Positions 16,973-25,064 of a DNA stretch of 59,781 nt are shown here, piece after piece. Within the stretch, counting starts at the first letter, position 1. Every line of letters begins with the position of its first letter. This DNA is from Variovorax boronicumulans NBRC 103145 (GTDB taxonomy: Bacteria > Pseudomonadota > Gammaproteobacteria > Burkholderiales > Burkholderiaceae_C): contig NZ_BCUS01000030.1 in NCBI RefSeq assembly GCF_001591345.1, positions 1-59,781 on the forward strand, in the 5' to 3' direction. The position numbers were made by a program, and so were the translations under genes. The notes below the pieces were generated by a model, which was not told the DNA's origin, searched no databases, and worked only from the letters and a program-made list of their open reading frames with translations.

Positions 16973-17992
16973 TCAGGCCAGGGCCGGCGCGGACAAGCGC
17001 AGCCGAACGAAATCGAACAGCCCGTCGGGTTGCGCCAGCAGGGCCTCGCCCAACAGGCGCGCGCACTGCGTCTCCGTGCCCGGCACGGCCCGCCACTCAT
17101 GCAGGCGGCGCGTGTACAGGCCGAGCACATGTTCCTCGGTGATGCCGATGGCACCGAACACGGCGTGCGCGATGGCGCAGACGCTGCGCGCCGCCTCGCA
17201 GGCCCGCAGCTTCGCGGTGGCCGCCAGCAACGGATCGGGTTGCACGCCCGCAGCGCTGCATCCCAGGCGTGCGGCCAGCGTGGCCGAATGCGCCTGCTCG
17301 CCCAGCACGCTGAGTTCCTGCTGCACGGCCTGGAACTGCGCGATCGGCCGGCCGAACTGCTTGCGGTCGCGCGCGTAGTCGGTCACCAGTTCGAGCACGC
17401 GCGCCATGGCGCCCGCCATGCCTGCGGCGTGAAGCGCGTTGCAAAGCGCCACGGCGTCGGCCGCGCCCGCATCGAAGCGCGCCACGGCGAGATCGGGTGT
17501 GTGCCACAGCAGGGTGGCCGAAGCCTGCGGGCGCCACGCACCCGGCGTGGCCGTTGCACGCTCGCGCGGCAGCAGCAGCCATTCGCCCTGCCAGCTCACG
17601 AGCACCTGCTGCGCGAGCGCGCCGCCGGGCACGTCGCGGCAAACGATGGAACCCGCGTCGCCGGGAACACCCGGTGCGATCGCGATGGGGCCGGCGCCGC
17701 GCCGCTCGCCATGCCCCGCCGCAGCCAGCAGTGCGCGCGCGACGGCGGTCTCGCCGAAGGGAAGCCCGAGCCCGGCCTTGCCGGCGGCGAACACGAGCGC
17801 GAACAGCTCGCGCAGCGACAGGCCCGCGCCGCCCTGCGCTTCCGCCACGAGTGCATCGGTGTAGCCGAGCGCATCGATGGCCTGCCACAGCGCGTCGGTG
17901 GGCGCGCCGGCTTCGACGGCGCGCAAGGTGTCGTCCGTGCACAGCGCGCGCAGCGGGCGTTCGAATTCGTCAAGGAGTGTGTCGTCCATCAT
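16973..17992 (-). CDS. Acyl-CoA dehydrogenase-like protein, short subunit
   Basis: A 339-residue acyl-CoA dehydrogenase-family protein, about 40 residues shorter than the usual 380. The N-terminal helical domain (EAQGGAGLSLRELFALVF) and the C-terminal helical domain (ARDRKQFGRPIAQFQAVQQ) are clear, but the middle beta domain is reduced and I cannot find the usual T-E-P-x-x-G-S-D flavin motif. The Arg-Lys-Gln-Phe-Gly-Arg stretch is intact. It lies 21 bases after the full-length dehydrogenase at 18014-19171. This pairing matches the heteromeric (alpha2beta2) dehydrogenases of steroid side-chain degradation, where one partner lacks a full active site. The start has two adjacent ATG codons. Confidence 0.8.
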   Translation of the reverse strand: MMDDTLLDEFERPLRALCTDDTLRAVEAGAPTDALWQAIDALGYTDALVAEAQGGAGLSLRELFALVFAAGKAGLGLPFGETAVARALLAAAGHGERRGAGPIAIAPGVPGDAGSIVCRDVPGGALAQQVLVSWQGEWLLLPRERATATPGAWRPQASATLLWHTPDLAVARFDAGAADAVALCNALHAAGMAGAMARVLELVTDYARDRKQFGRPIAQFQAVQQELSVLGEQAHSATLAARLGCSAAGVQPDPLLAATAKLRACEAARSVCAIAHAVFGAIGITEEHVLGLYTRRLHEWRAVPGTETQCARLLGEALLAQPDGLFDFVRLRLSAPALA

Positions 17993-18013
17993 GTGTCCTT
18001 GTGTGCGGCGCTG

Positions 18014-19171
18014 CTAGCGAACGCCCAGCCCGCGGGCGATGATGCCGCGCATGATCTGGCGCGTGCCGCCGCGCAGGGAAAAGCTCGGCGCCAGTTGCGT
18101 CACGTAGGCCAGGGTCTGCAACAGGCCAGCCGACGGCACGGGATGGCCGGGCGCGTCGAAGGCTTCCTCGATCCATCCGGGGACCGCCTGTTCGAACTCG
18201 GTGCCCAGGTCTTTCACCAGCGAGGCTTCGAAGGCGGGATCGAGCCCGCGGCCCAACTGCTCCGCCACCGCCAGAGACATCGCGCGCAGCACCGCCATGC
18301 GCGCGGCGATGCGGCCCGCGATGACCTGTGCGCCGGCCGCCGGCGCCGGGCCCTGGCGCAATTCGGCGAGCCAGGCTTCGGCGAGCACGAGGCTGGAGTA
18401 GATGCGCTCGGGCCCGCTGCGCTCGAAGGCCAGTTCGGCCGTCACCTGCTGCCAGCCCGCGCCCTCTTCGCCGACCAGCGCATCGGCCGGCAGCTCGACG
18501 TCCTCGAAGAGCACTTCGCAGAAATGCCCGTCGCCGCTGAGATCGCGGATCGGCCGCACGGTGATGCCCGGCAGCGTCAGGTCAACCAGCAACTGCGACA
18601 GGCCCTTATGCCGGTCTTCCGACGTGCCCGAAGTGCGGACCAGCGTGCACATGTAGTGCGCGCGGTGCGCATTGGTCGTCCAGATCTTGCGGCCATTCAG
18701 GCGCCAGCCGGTGGCGGTGGGCACGGCCCGCGAGCGGACACCGGCCAGGTCGGAGCCGGTGTCGGGCTCGCTCATGCCGATGCTGGTGAAGAGTTCGCCG
18801 CGCGCGATGCGCGGCACGAAGAACGCGCGCTGCGCCTCGCTGCCGTAGCGCAGGATCAGCGGCGCGGTCTGCCGGTCCGCGATCCAGTGGGCCGACACGG
18901 GTGCACCCGCGGCGAGCAGTTCTTCGAGCAGCACGAAGCGCGCGAAGCTGCTGCGCCCGGCGCCGCCATGGGCCTTGGGCAGCGTCAGGCCGATCCAGCC
19001 CTGGCGCCCGAGCGCGCGGCTGAAGTCGGCGTCGAACCCCATCCAGGAGCGCGCCCGCACGGCCGGCGCAACGCCGTGCAGCGCCGACTGCAGAAAGGCG
19101 CGCACCGGCGCGCGCAGGGCTTCGTCCTCCGGTGGAATCGCGACCAGCGAAAACGATTGCAGGGTGTTCAA
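18014..19171 (-). CDS. Acyl-CoA dehydrogenase (first gene of operon 3)
   Basis: A 385-residue acyl-CoA dehydrogenase. MSEPDTGSDLAGVRSRA is the flavin/substrate motif, GWRLNGRKIWTTNAHRAHYM the following strand, and LRGGTRQIMRGIIARGLG the C-terminal motif. Gly stands where medium-chain enzymes have the catalytic Glu; the Glu in AFERSGPER is the likely base. The start is TTG at 19171: GAGGA stands seven bases upstream and no in-frame ATG occurs until residue 44, which would remove the N-terminal helix. It is divergent from the LysR gene at 19316. With the short homologue that follows it may form one heteromeric dehydrogenase. Confidence 0.86.
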   Translation of the reverse strand: MNTLQSFSLVAIPPEDEALRAPVRAFLQSALHGVAPAVRARSWMGFDADFSRALGRQGWIGLTLPKAHGGAGRSSFARFVLLEELLAAGAPVSAHWIADRQTAPLILRYGSEAQRAFFVPRIARGELFTSIGMSEPDTGSDLAGVRSRAVPTATGWRLNGRKIWTTNAHRAHYMCTLVRTSGTSEDRHKGLSQLLVDLTLPGITVRPIRDLSGDGHFCEVLFEDVELPADALVGEEGAGWQQVTAELAFERSGPERIYSSLVLAEAWLAELRQGPAPAAGAQVIAGRIAARMAVLRAMSLAVAEQLGRGLDPAFEASLVKDLGTEFEQAVPGWIEEAFDAPGHPVPSAGLLQTLAYVTQLAPSFSLRGGTRQIMRGIIARGLGVR

Positions 19172-19315
19172 TGGTGTGTCCTCACAGATGCTTCATCGGG
19201 TTTTGCCCGCTTCGTTCGGGTGGGTGCAAGCGCCATAATCCGCGTGGCTCCTGCACCGTTTGGCAGCCGCAGCGGGCCACCCGTTACTGCCGCAATCACC
19301 GAGACATTCGCCCCC
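19172..19315. promoter_or_regulatory. Divergent promoter region of LysR gene and operon 3
   Basis: This 144-base gap separates the TTG start of operon 3 from the ATG of the LysR gene. On the plus strand CATAAT (19234-19239) matches the -10 consensus at five of six positions, but no good -35 box stands 16-18 bases before it. Arms GGTGCA and TGCACC flank it at a distance and could form a LysR autoregulatory site. I see neither an ATAC-N7-GTAT site nor the CTAGCC dyad here, so operon 3 is probably controlled differently from operons 1, 2 and 4. Confidence 0.35.
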
Positions 19316-20239
19316 ATGGAGCTTCGCCAACTGCGGCAGGTCGTCGTCCTGTCGGAGACGCTCAACTTTCACCGCGCCGCAGAGCGGCTGCACATGGCGC
19401 AGCCGCCGCTGTCCACCTCGATCAAGAAGCTCGAGGAAGAACTCGGCGTGCTCCTGTTCGACCGGCTCTCCACCGGTCTGCGGCTCACGGCCGCCGGCGA
19501 AGCCGTGCTGCAGAACGCCAAGCGCGCGCTGTTCTTCGTCGACGAGGTCCGCCGCGCGGCTCGCGACGGCGTGGCGGGCGAAGAGGGCCTGCTGCGCATC
19601 GGCTTCGTCGGCTCGGCCACCTATTCGCTGATGCCTCAGATCGTGCGCAGCTTTCACCGCCAGTACCCGCGCGTGGATCTGGAGATCGAGGAGTCGACCA
19701 CCACCGATCTGCTGCGGCGCATCGAGGACCACTCGCTCGACCTCGCACTGGTGCGCTATCCGGTATTGACGCCGACCGCAGCGGAACTCACGGTGCTGCA
19801 ACTGGACCACCTGGTGCTGGCCGTGAGCGCCGATTCGGCCTTCGCGCAGCGCAGCGAGATCGCCATCGCCGAGCTGGAGGGCGAGCCCTTCATCGCGTAC
19901 TCGCGCACGCTGGTGCCCACCATGCATGTGCTGACCATGCAGGTGTTCCAGGATGCCGGCGTGCAGCCGCGCATCACGCAGGAGGCGGTGCAGGTCCAGA
20001 CGATCCTCGGCCTGGTGGAAAGCGGCCTCGGCATGGCGCTGGTGCCGGCGGTGGTGCAGCGCTACGCCAGCAACGGCGTTCGCCTGATCCCGCTGACCGA
20101 CATGCCGTCCAAATACACCGTGGGCATCGCGATGGCCACGCTGCCCGACGCCTTGACGCCGGCCGCACGCAATTTCATCGCGGTGGCGCATGCTGCTGTC
20201 CAGCCTTCTGCAACGCAGCCACCGGCTCAGTCTTCGTAG
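19316..20239 (+). CDS. LysR-family transcriptional regulator (BenM/CatM-like)
   Basis: A 307-residue LysR regulator. The winged helix-turn-helix covers about residues 2-60 (FHRAAERLHMAQPPLSTSIK), with the AQPPLS recognition helix shared with BenM and CatM; the effector domain starts near LLRIGFVGSATYSLMP. I start at the ATG at 19316, since the open frame continues far upstream only as antisense shadow. The gene is divergent from operon 3 and converges with operon 4, overlapping the last Bug gene by 13 bases. An ATAC-N7-GTAT site before operon 4 (24940-24954) is the form bound by BenM and CatM, so operon 4 is its likely target, with a CoA ester or aromatic/unsaturated acid as possible inducer. 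Confidence 0.9.
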   Translation: MELRQLRQVVVLSETLNFHRAAERLHMAQPPLSTSIKKLEEELGVLLFDRLSTGLRLTAAGEAVLQNAKRALFFVDEVRRAARDGVAGEEGLLRIGFVGSATYSLMPQIVRSFHRQYPRVDLEIEESTTTDLLRRIEDHSLDLALVRYPVLTPTAAELTVLQLDHLVLAVSADSAFAQRSEIAIAELEGEPFIAYSRTLVPTMHVLTMQVFQDAGVQPRITQEAVQVQTILGLVESGLGMALVPAVVQRYASNGVRLIPLTDMPSKYTVGIAMATLPDALTPAARNFIAVAHAAVQPSATQPPAQSS

Positions 20240-21198
20240 CCGATGTTGGCGGTCTTCACGATGCGCCGGGCCTTCTCGATCTCGGCCCGCTGAAACTCGC
20301 CGAAGGCCTGCGGCGCGCCGTAGAACACCGCCCCGCCCTGCAGGGTGATGAAGGTCCTGGCCTCGTCGCTGTCCATCAGCTCCTTGATGGCCTGCGACGC
20401 CCGGGTGAGCACGGGCTCGGGTACGCCCGCGGGAAAGAACACGCCGGTCCAGGCATACGACTCGTAGCCAGGCGTGCCGCTCTCGCTCACGGTCGGCACC
20501 TGCGGCAGTTCCTTGATGCGTTCGTTGGCGGCGACGGCCAGCGCACGCACCTTGCCGCCGCGCAGCAGCGGCATCACCGCGCTGACCTCCGCCATCGTGT
20601 AGTCGATGTTGCCGCCGGCCAGGTCGGTCATGGCCGCCGAGGTGCCCTTGTAGGGCACGGCCGTGGCCTTGATCTGGTTGCGCTCGTGCAGCAGTTCGAG
20701 CGCGACGCGGTAGGTGGCGGTGCCGCTGCCGAAGTTGAGCTTGCCCGGCGCCTGGCGCGCGGCCGCCACCAGGTCCTGCAGGGTCTTGAAGGGCGAGCTG
20801 GCGGGCACGACCAGCACCATCGGAAAACGGGCGATGCGCGCCAGCGGCTGGAAGTCTTTCACCGCGTCGTAAGGCAACTGCCGGAACACGGCCACGTTGG
20901 TCACCATCGGCGAGTTGCTGGCGACGAACATCGTGTAGCCGTCGGCCGGTGCGGTGGCCACGGCGCGCGCGGCAATGAAGCTGTCGGCGCCGGGCCGGTT
21001 GTCCACGAGAAAAGGCTGACCGAGCTTTTCGCTCAGGTGCCGGGCCAGGAAGCGGGCGGTGGTGTCGGCGCCACTGCCGGGCGGCAGCGACACGATGATC
21101 TTGACGGGCTTGTCCGGGTAGCCGGCCGCGGCCGCCAGCGTGGCGGCGCAACCCATTGAAAGCGCCAACAGCCAGCGCGTGAGGAAAGGGGTCTTCAT
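20227..21198 (-). CDS. Bug-family TTT periplasmic receptor
   Basis: A 323-residue Bug receptor. The signal peptide ends near ATLAAAAGYPD. YPDKPVKIIVSLPPGSGADT is the first ligand loop, FLVDNRPGADSFIA, ADGYTMFVAS and LNFGSGTATYRVALE follow. The loop P-P-G-S-G-A-D differs from the Ala-Gly-Gly form of the neighbour at 21259, again hinting at different ligands. AAGGAA stands eight bases before the ATG. It is the last gene of operon 4 and its stop overlaps the end of the convergent LysR gene by 13 bases, so there is no room for a terminator between them. No TctAB permease is present. Confidence 0.9.
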   Translation of the reverse strand: MKTPFLTRWLLALSMGCAATLAAAAGYPDKPVKIIVSLPPGSGADTTARFLARHLSEKLGQPFLVDNRPGADSFIAARAVATAPADGYTMFVASNSPMVTNVAVFRQLPYDAVKDFQPLARIARFPMVLVVPASSPFKTLQDLVAAARQAPGKLNFGSGTATYRVALELLHERNQIKATAVPYKGTSAAMTDLAGGNIDYTMAEVSAVMPLLRGGKVRALAVAANERIKELPQVPTVSESGTPGYESYAWTGVFFPAGVPEPVLTRASQAIKELMDSDEARTFITLQGGAVFYGAPQAFGEFQRAEIEKARRIVKTANIGYED

Positions 21199-21258
21199 GT
21201 CTCTGGTTCCTTGTAGTTGTCGTCCGGCCCGGTCATTGCGGGTCCGATGCCTGTCTTC

Positions 21259-22245
21259 TTATTCGGCCTCGATGCCCGCGGCCTGCACCGCGCCAGCCCA
21301 GCGCTTGAGCTCCGCGCGCAGATAGGTGCCGAACTGCTCGGGCGTGGAAGATTGGAGCAGCACGCCCTGCGGCTCGAACTGGCCGCGCAGGCTCGGGTCG
21401 GCCACCACCTTGCTGACGGCTTCGTTGAGCGCCTTGACGATGGCCGGCGGCGTGCCCTTGGGCACCAGCAGGCCGTGCCAGGTGGGTGCGTCAAAACCCG
21501 GGATCAGCGACTCGCCCAGCGCCGGCACGCCGGGCAGCACGCCGATGCGCGCCTTGCCGGCCACGGCCAACGCGCGCACGCGGCCATCGCGGATGAAGGG
21601 CAGCGACGAGTTCACGGCGTCGAGCAGGAACTGGGTCTGTCCGCTCATGAGGTCTGCCATGGCGGGTGCGGTGCCCTTGTAGGGCACATGCATCGCATCG
21701 AGCTTCAGGGCCTGCAGGAACAGCGCAACGCCCAGGTGTGTGACGTTGCCCTGCCCGCCCGAGCCGTAGGCGAGCTTGCCGGGCCGCGCCTTCATGTACT
21801 GCACGAATTCCTCGATGTTGGCGACGGGCAAGCTCGGGCTTGCCATGAGCACGGTCGGGATCAACGCGGGCAGCGCCACGGGCGCAAGGTCGCGCAGCGT
21901 GTCGTAGGGCAGGTTCTTGTGCAGCGCCGGGCTGATGGCCAGGCCCGACGAGTGGTACAGCACCGTGTAGCCGTCCGGTGCCGAGCGGGCCACGAACTCG
22001 GTCGCGATGTTGCCGCTGGCGCCGGTGCGGTTGTCGACGACCACCGGTTGCCCCAGCAGTTGCGAGAGCCTGAACCCGATGGCGCGTGCCACGACGTCGG
22101 TGGGCCCGCCCGCAGCGTAAGGCAGCACCAGCCGGATCGGCTTCTGCGGCCAGGCTTTGGGTTCATCGGCCGCGCGGGCCAGGGGCATCGCTGCGAGCGC
22201 ACCCGCAGCGGCAAGGATGTGGCGCCGTTGAAAGGACATGGTCAT
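21259..22245 (-). CDS. Bug-family TTT periplasmic receptor (Tat-like signal)
   Basis: A Bug receptor of 328 residues from the ATG at 22245, or 326 from the second ATG at 22239, which has GGGGA at a better spacing of seven. The signal peptide carries a twin arginine (FQRRHILAAAG), so export by Tat rather than Sec is possible. WPQKPIRLVLPYAAGGPTD, VVDNRTGASGNIA, PDGYTVLYHS and LAYGSGGQGNVTHL give the standard binding-loop series. It follows the enoyl-CoA hydratase gene by nine bases in operon 4 and precedes another Bug gene by 60. Confidence 0.9.
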   Translation of the reverse strand: MTMSFQRRHILAAAGALAAMPLARAADEPKAWPQKPIRLVLPYAAGGPTDVVARAIGFRLSQLLGQPVVVDNRTGASGNIATEFVARSAPDGYTVLYHSSGLAISPALHKNLPYDTLRDLAPVALPALIPTVLMASPSLPVANIEEFVQYMKARPGKLAYGSGGQGNVTHLGVALFLQALKLDAMHVPYKGTAPAMADLMSGQTQFLLDAVNSSLPFIRDGRVRALAVAGKARIGVLPGVPALGESLIPGFDAPTWHGLLVPKGTPPAIVKALNEAVSKVVADPSLRGQFEPQGVLLQSSTPEQFGTYLRAELKRWAGAVQAAGIEAE

Positions 22246-22254
22246 TCCCCGCTG

Positions 22255-23058
22255 TCAGGTGCGCGCCGCGGCACGGGCCTTCGCCGCATCGAGAAAGGCA
22301 TCGAGCGCGGACTCGTGCGCGGCGGTGTGGTGCGCCAGTGCCTGGAAGCCTGCCGACATCTCCAGCACCGTGTCGAGCCGCGCGTGCTGTGCTTCGCGCA
22401 GCAGCCGCTTGGTCATGCGCAGGGCGTGCGACGGATTGCTGGCGATGCGCTGCGCGAGCCGCAACGCCGTGGGCATCAGCGCATCGGGCTCGACCACATC
22501 GGAGACCAGCCCCCATTGCAGGGCCTGCGCGGCATCGATGGGATCGCCAGTGAAGGCCATTTCGCAGGCGCGCGACATGCCGACCGCGCGCGGCAGCAGC
22601 CACGCGCCACCGTCGCCCGGAATCAGGCCGAGCTTGACGAAGCTCTCGGCGAACACGGCCGTGCGCGAGGCAATGCGGATGTCGCACATGCAGGCCAGGT
22701 CGCTGCCCGCGCCGTAGGCCGGCCCGTTGACGGCCGCGATGGTCGGCACCTCGAGGTTGCACAGCGCCAGCGGCAGGCGCTGGATGCCGTCGCGATAGGC
22801 GTAACGGCTGTGCACCGGCTCGCCGAGCCCGCTGCCGATGGTGTCGCGCAAGGTCTTTAGGTTGCCGCCCGACGAGAACGCCGTGCCGGCACCGGTCAGC
22901 ACCACGGCGCGCACGGACAGGTCGCGGTTGACGGTGTCGCACAGCGCGATCAGCGACTCGACGGCATCCGCGTCGGACAGTGCATTGCGGGTCTGCGGAC
23001 GGTTCATCGTCACCACTGCGACGCCGCCGTCGCGCTCGATCTTGAGGAAGTCTTCCAT
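22255..23058 (-). CDS. Enoyl-CoA hydratase/isomerase family protein
   Basis: A 267-residue crotonase-fold enzyme. AFSSGGNLKTLRDTI and VNGPAYGAGSDLACMCD form the oxyanion hole. As in the homologue at 9451-10293, the first classical glutamate is replaced (FAESFVKLG) and the second is present (RACEMAFTG); an Asp in LIPGDGG may act instead. Hydration of an enoyl-CoA or isomerisation are both possible. One base separates its ATG from the stop of the MaoC-like gene before it, and nine bases separate it from the Bug gene after it, so operon 4 membership is firm. Confidence 0.88.
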   Translation of the reverse strand: MEDFLKIERDGGVAVVTMNRPQTRNALSDADAVESLIALCDTVNRDLSVRAVVLTGAGTAFSSGGNLKTLRDTIGSGLGEPVHSRYAYRDGIQRLPLALCNLEVPTIAAVNGPAYGAGSDLACMCDIRIASRTAVFAESFVKLGLIPGDGGAWLLPRAVGMSRACEMAFTGDPIDAAQALQWGLVSDVVEPDALMPTALRLAQRIASNPSHALRMTKRLLREAQHARLDTVLEMSAGFQALAHHTAAHESALDAFLDAAKARAAART

Positions 23059-23059
23059 G

Positions 23060-23530
23060 TCAGTGTGCCTTCTTTTCGTCTGCCGGCTTCATGCGCATCA
23101 TGCGCAGCGGCGTGTAGGTGAGAACGGTCTTGCCATCCTGGTTGAGAACCGAATTGCGGGTGCGCACGAGGCCGCGTCCCGGCTTGGCGGTGGGGCGTCG
23201 CTCGATCACTTCGCATTCGACATGGATCGTGTCGCCCACGAAGGTCGGCGCGGCGATGTCGAGTTCCGCATTCAGGAACGCCAGGCCCGTGCCCTGCATG
23301 GACGGCGTGATCAGGCCCTCGGCGAAGGCATAGACCAGCGCACCCGGCACCACCCGGCCCGCGATCGCCATGTGCGCCCGGTCGCTGGTGTCGGTGAACA
23401 GTTCCTCGTTCAGCCAGCTCAGGTTGATGAAGCTCACGAGGTCCGCCTCGGTCACGGTGCGGGCACGGGAACGAAAGCGCATGCCCGATGGCAGCTCGTC
23501 GAAATGGAAGCCGGTGTTCAGCTGGATCAA
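23060..23530 (-). CDS. MaoC-like hotdog protein without the catalytic dyad
   Basis: A 156-residue MaoC-family hotdog protein. Aligning it with the active MaoC at 2735-3154 puts L40 and F45 where the other has the catalytic Asp and His: FINLSWLNEELFTD (34-47) replaces the normal S-G-D-x-N-P-x-H-x-D form, while the end of the motif (T-D) and the later GRVVPGALVYAFAEG are kept. It is therefore unlikely to be an ordinary hydratase. It might be a thioesterase-like protein, a structural partner, or use other residues. It lies 34 bases after the CoA-transferase and one base before the hydratase gene in operon 4. The fold assignment is firm, the activity open. Confidence 0.8.
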   Translation of the reverse strand: MIQLNTGFHFDELPSGMRFRSRARTVTEADLVSFINLSWLNEELFTDTSDRAHMAIAGRVVPGALVYAFAEGLITPSMQGTGLAFLNAELDIAAPTFVGDTIHVECEVIERRPTAKPGRGLVRTRNSVLNQDGKTVLTYTPLRMMRMKPADEKKAH

Positions 23531-23564
23531 GGGTGCGCTCCGTTCGGGTCCATGCGGTGGCGGT

Positions 23565-24788
23565 TCAACTCGCTTCGGAAATCAGTTCGGTGGGCAACAA
23601 GGTGGCGCCCTGCGCGGCCAGTGCCTCGATCTGCGCCGCGCTGTAGCCGGCCTCGGCCAGCACCTCGGCGCTGTGCTCTCCAAGCCTGGGCGCCTGGCGC
23701 ACCACCGCGGGGGGCGAATCGGACCATCGCGTCGCGATCGCCATGGCACGCAGGCGTCCTTCGCTGGGGTGTTCCACGGTTTCGAAGAACCCCACGGCCT
23801 TGAGATGCGGGTCGTCCATCAGCGACTCGAGGGTGTGCATCGGCATGACCGGGATGTCCGCGGCTTCGAGCCGTGCGGTCCAGTCGGCCGATGTGCGGGT
23901 CTTCATCACCTGACCCACCAGCTGGTACAGCTCGCCGATGTTCTCGGTGCGCCGGCCGATGGTGCTGAAGCGCGGATCGGCCTCCATCTCCTGCGACTTG
24001 CCGATCAGGCCGAAGAAGGTCTTCCACTGCTTGTCGTTGTAGATCAGCACGCACAGATGACCGTCCAGCGTGGCATAGGGACGGCGATGCTCGTTGAGCA
24101 GCCGCGCGTAGCCGGCAGGCCCGATCGGCGGCTCGAAGGTGCAGCCGCCCATGTGGTCGCCGAGAACGAACTGCGCCATGGTCTCGAACATGGGCACGTC
24201 GATCGATTGCCCCCTGCCCGTGCGTTCGCGGTGGAAGAGGCCCGCCGACACGGCGTTGGCCGCGCTCATGCCCACGATGCGGTCGACCATGGCACTGGGC
24301 ACGTAGCGCGGCACGTCGGCGCCCGCGCGCACGCCCAAGGTGGGAATCGCGGCCGCGCCCTGGATCAGGTCGTCATAGGCCGGCTTGGCCGCATAGGGCC
24401 CGTCTTGCCCATAGCCGTACACGCCGACATACAGGATGCGCGGATTGACGGCAGCAATGGCGGCGTAGTCCAGCCCCAGGCGCGCCATGGCCTGCGGCCG
24501 GACGTTGTAGATGAGCACGTCGGCATCGGCGGCGAGCCGCAGCAGCGCCTCGCGACCGTCGGGCTGCTTGAGATCCAGCACCACGCTGCGCTTGCTGCGA
24601 TTGGCGTGCAGGAAGATGCCGCCCATGCCGGGGTTCCGGCCGGGCCCGATGCCGCGCACCGTGTCGCCGCCGGGCGACTCGATCTTGATGACATCGGCGC
24701 CCAGGTCGCCGAGGATCTGGGTGGCATAGGGGCCCATCAGCACCGCGGTCATGTCGATGATGCGCACACCGTCGAGGGGTCCGCTCAT
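23565..24788 (-). CDS. Class III (CaiB/BaiF) CoA-transferase
   Basis: A 407-residue class III CoA-transferase. MTAVLMGPYATQILGDLGAD opens the Rossmann-like half, and the acyl-accepting aspartate is D139 in PAYDDLIQGA, matching the YD motif of formyl-CoA transferase; this separates it from the racemase at 15809-16918. It would move CoA from a donor thioester to an acid, an ATP-free alternative to the two ligases. I start at the ATG at 24788, where AGGGGG precedes it; the open frame runs 80 codons further but that part covers the promoter and the LysR site. It opens operon 4. Confidence 0.87.
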   Translation of the reverse strand: MSGPLDGVRIIDMTAVLMGPYATQILGDLGADVIKIESPGGDTVRGIGPGRNPGMGGIFLHANRSKRSVVLDLKQPDGREALLRLAADADVLIYNVRPQAMARLGLDYAAIAAVNPRILYVGVYGYGQDGPYAAKPAYDDLIQGAAAIPTLGVRAGADVPRYVPSAMVDRIVGMSAANAVSAGLFHRERTGRGQSIDVPMFETMAQFVLGDHMGGCTFEPPIGPAGYARLLNEHRRPYATLDGHLCVLIYNDKQWKTFFGLIGKSQEMEADPRFSTIGRRTENIGELYQLVGQVMKTRTSADWTARLEAADIPVMPMHTLESLMDDPHLKAVGFFETVEHPSEGRLRAMAIATRWSDSPPAVVRQAPRLGEHSAEVLAEAGYSAAQIEALAAQGATLLPTELISEAS

Positions 24789-24889
24789 GGGGCCCCCTGG
24801 CTTTCCGAAGCCGGTAGCGCGGTGCGCGAAAGGAAGCGACCCGCCGCTTCTGTCCTTGTGTCCATTCGGTCTCCCGTGTCGTTGGAACG

Positions 24890-24956
24890 ATGCTAGGGGA
24901 ACCGGTGTTGGCCGTGAAATACCGTCTTCATGTCGGGCGATACGCGTTGGGTATCG
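24890..24956 (-). promoter_or_regulatory. Operon 4 promoter with LysR-type tandem sites
   Basis: On the minus strand TTCACG (24913-24918), a 17-base spacer and TAGCAT (24890-24895) form a plausible sigma-70 promoter with four of six matches in each box. Upstream lies a perfect dyad CGATAC-N7-GTATCG (24938-24956), which contains ATAC-N7-GTAT and thus T-N11-A, the BenM/CatM form of a LysR site, centred near -64. A second, imperfect ATAC-N7-ATGT (24919-24933) is 21 bases downstream, two helical turns, next to the -35 box. That is the recognition-plus-activation layout of LysR-regulated promoters. Confidence 0.65.
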
Positions 24957-25064
24957 GGCGCTCGATCGGACAGATCGTGCGTCCCGCAACCGCTCCCACC
25001 CGAACGCCGGCGAGATCGGCAGCAGCAAGTTGCTACCGGTCCGGCGCCGCCCGCAGGCGGGATT

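Noticed and set aside
12971..19315. Plus-strand open frame running through the regulator, racemase and dehydrogenase genes into the LysR gene
   Set aside because: Only the last 307 codons have a recognisable protein (LysR). The rest is Ala/Arg/Gln/His-rich antisense shadow of well-supported minus-strand genes, typical of high-GC DNA.
25022..25064. Terminator after the second ECF sigma gene (CCCGC-CT-GCGGG)
   Set aside because: The stem is short and has no U-tract in the direction of transcription.
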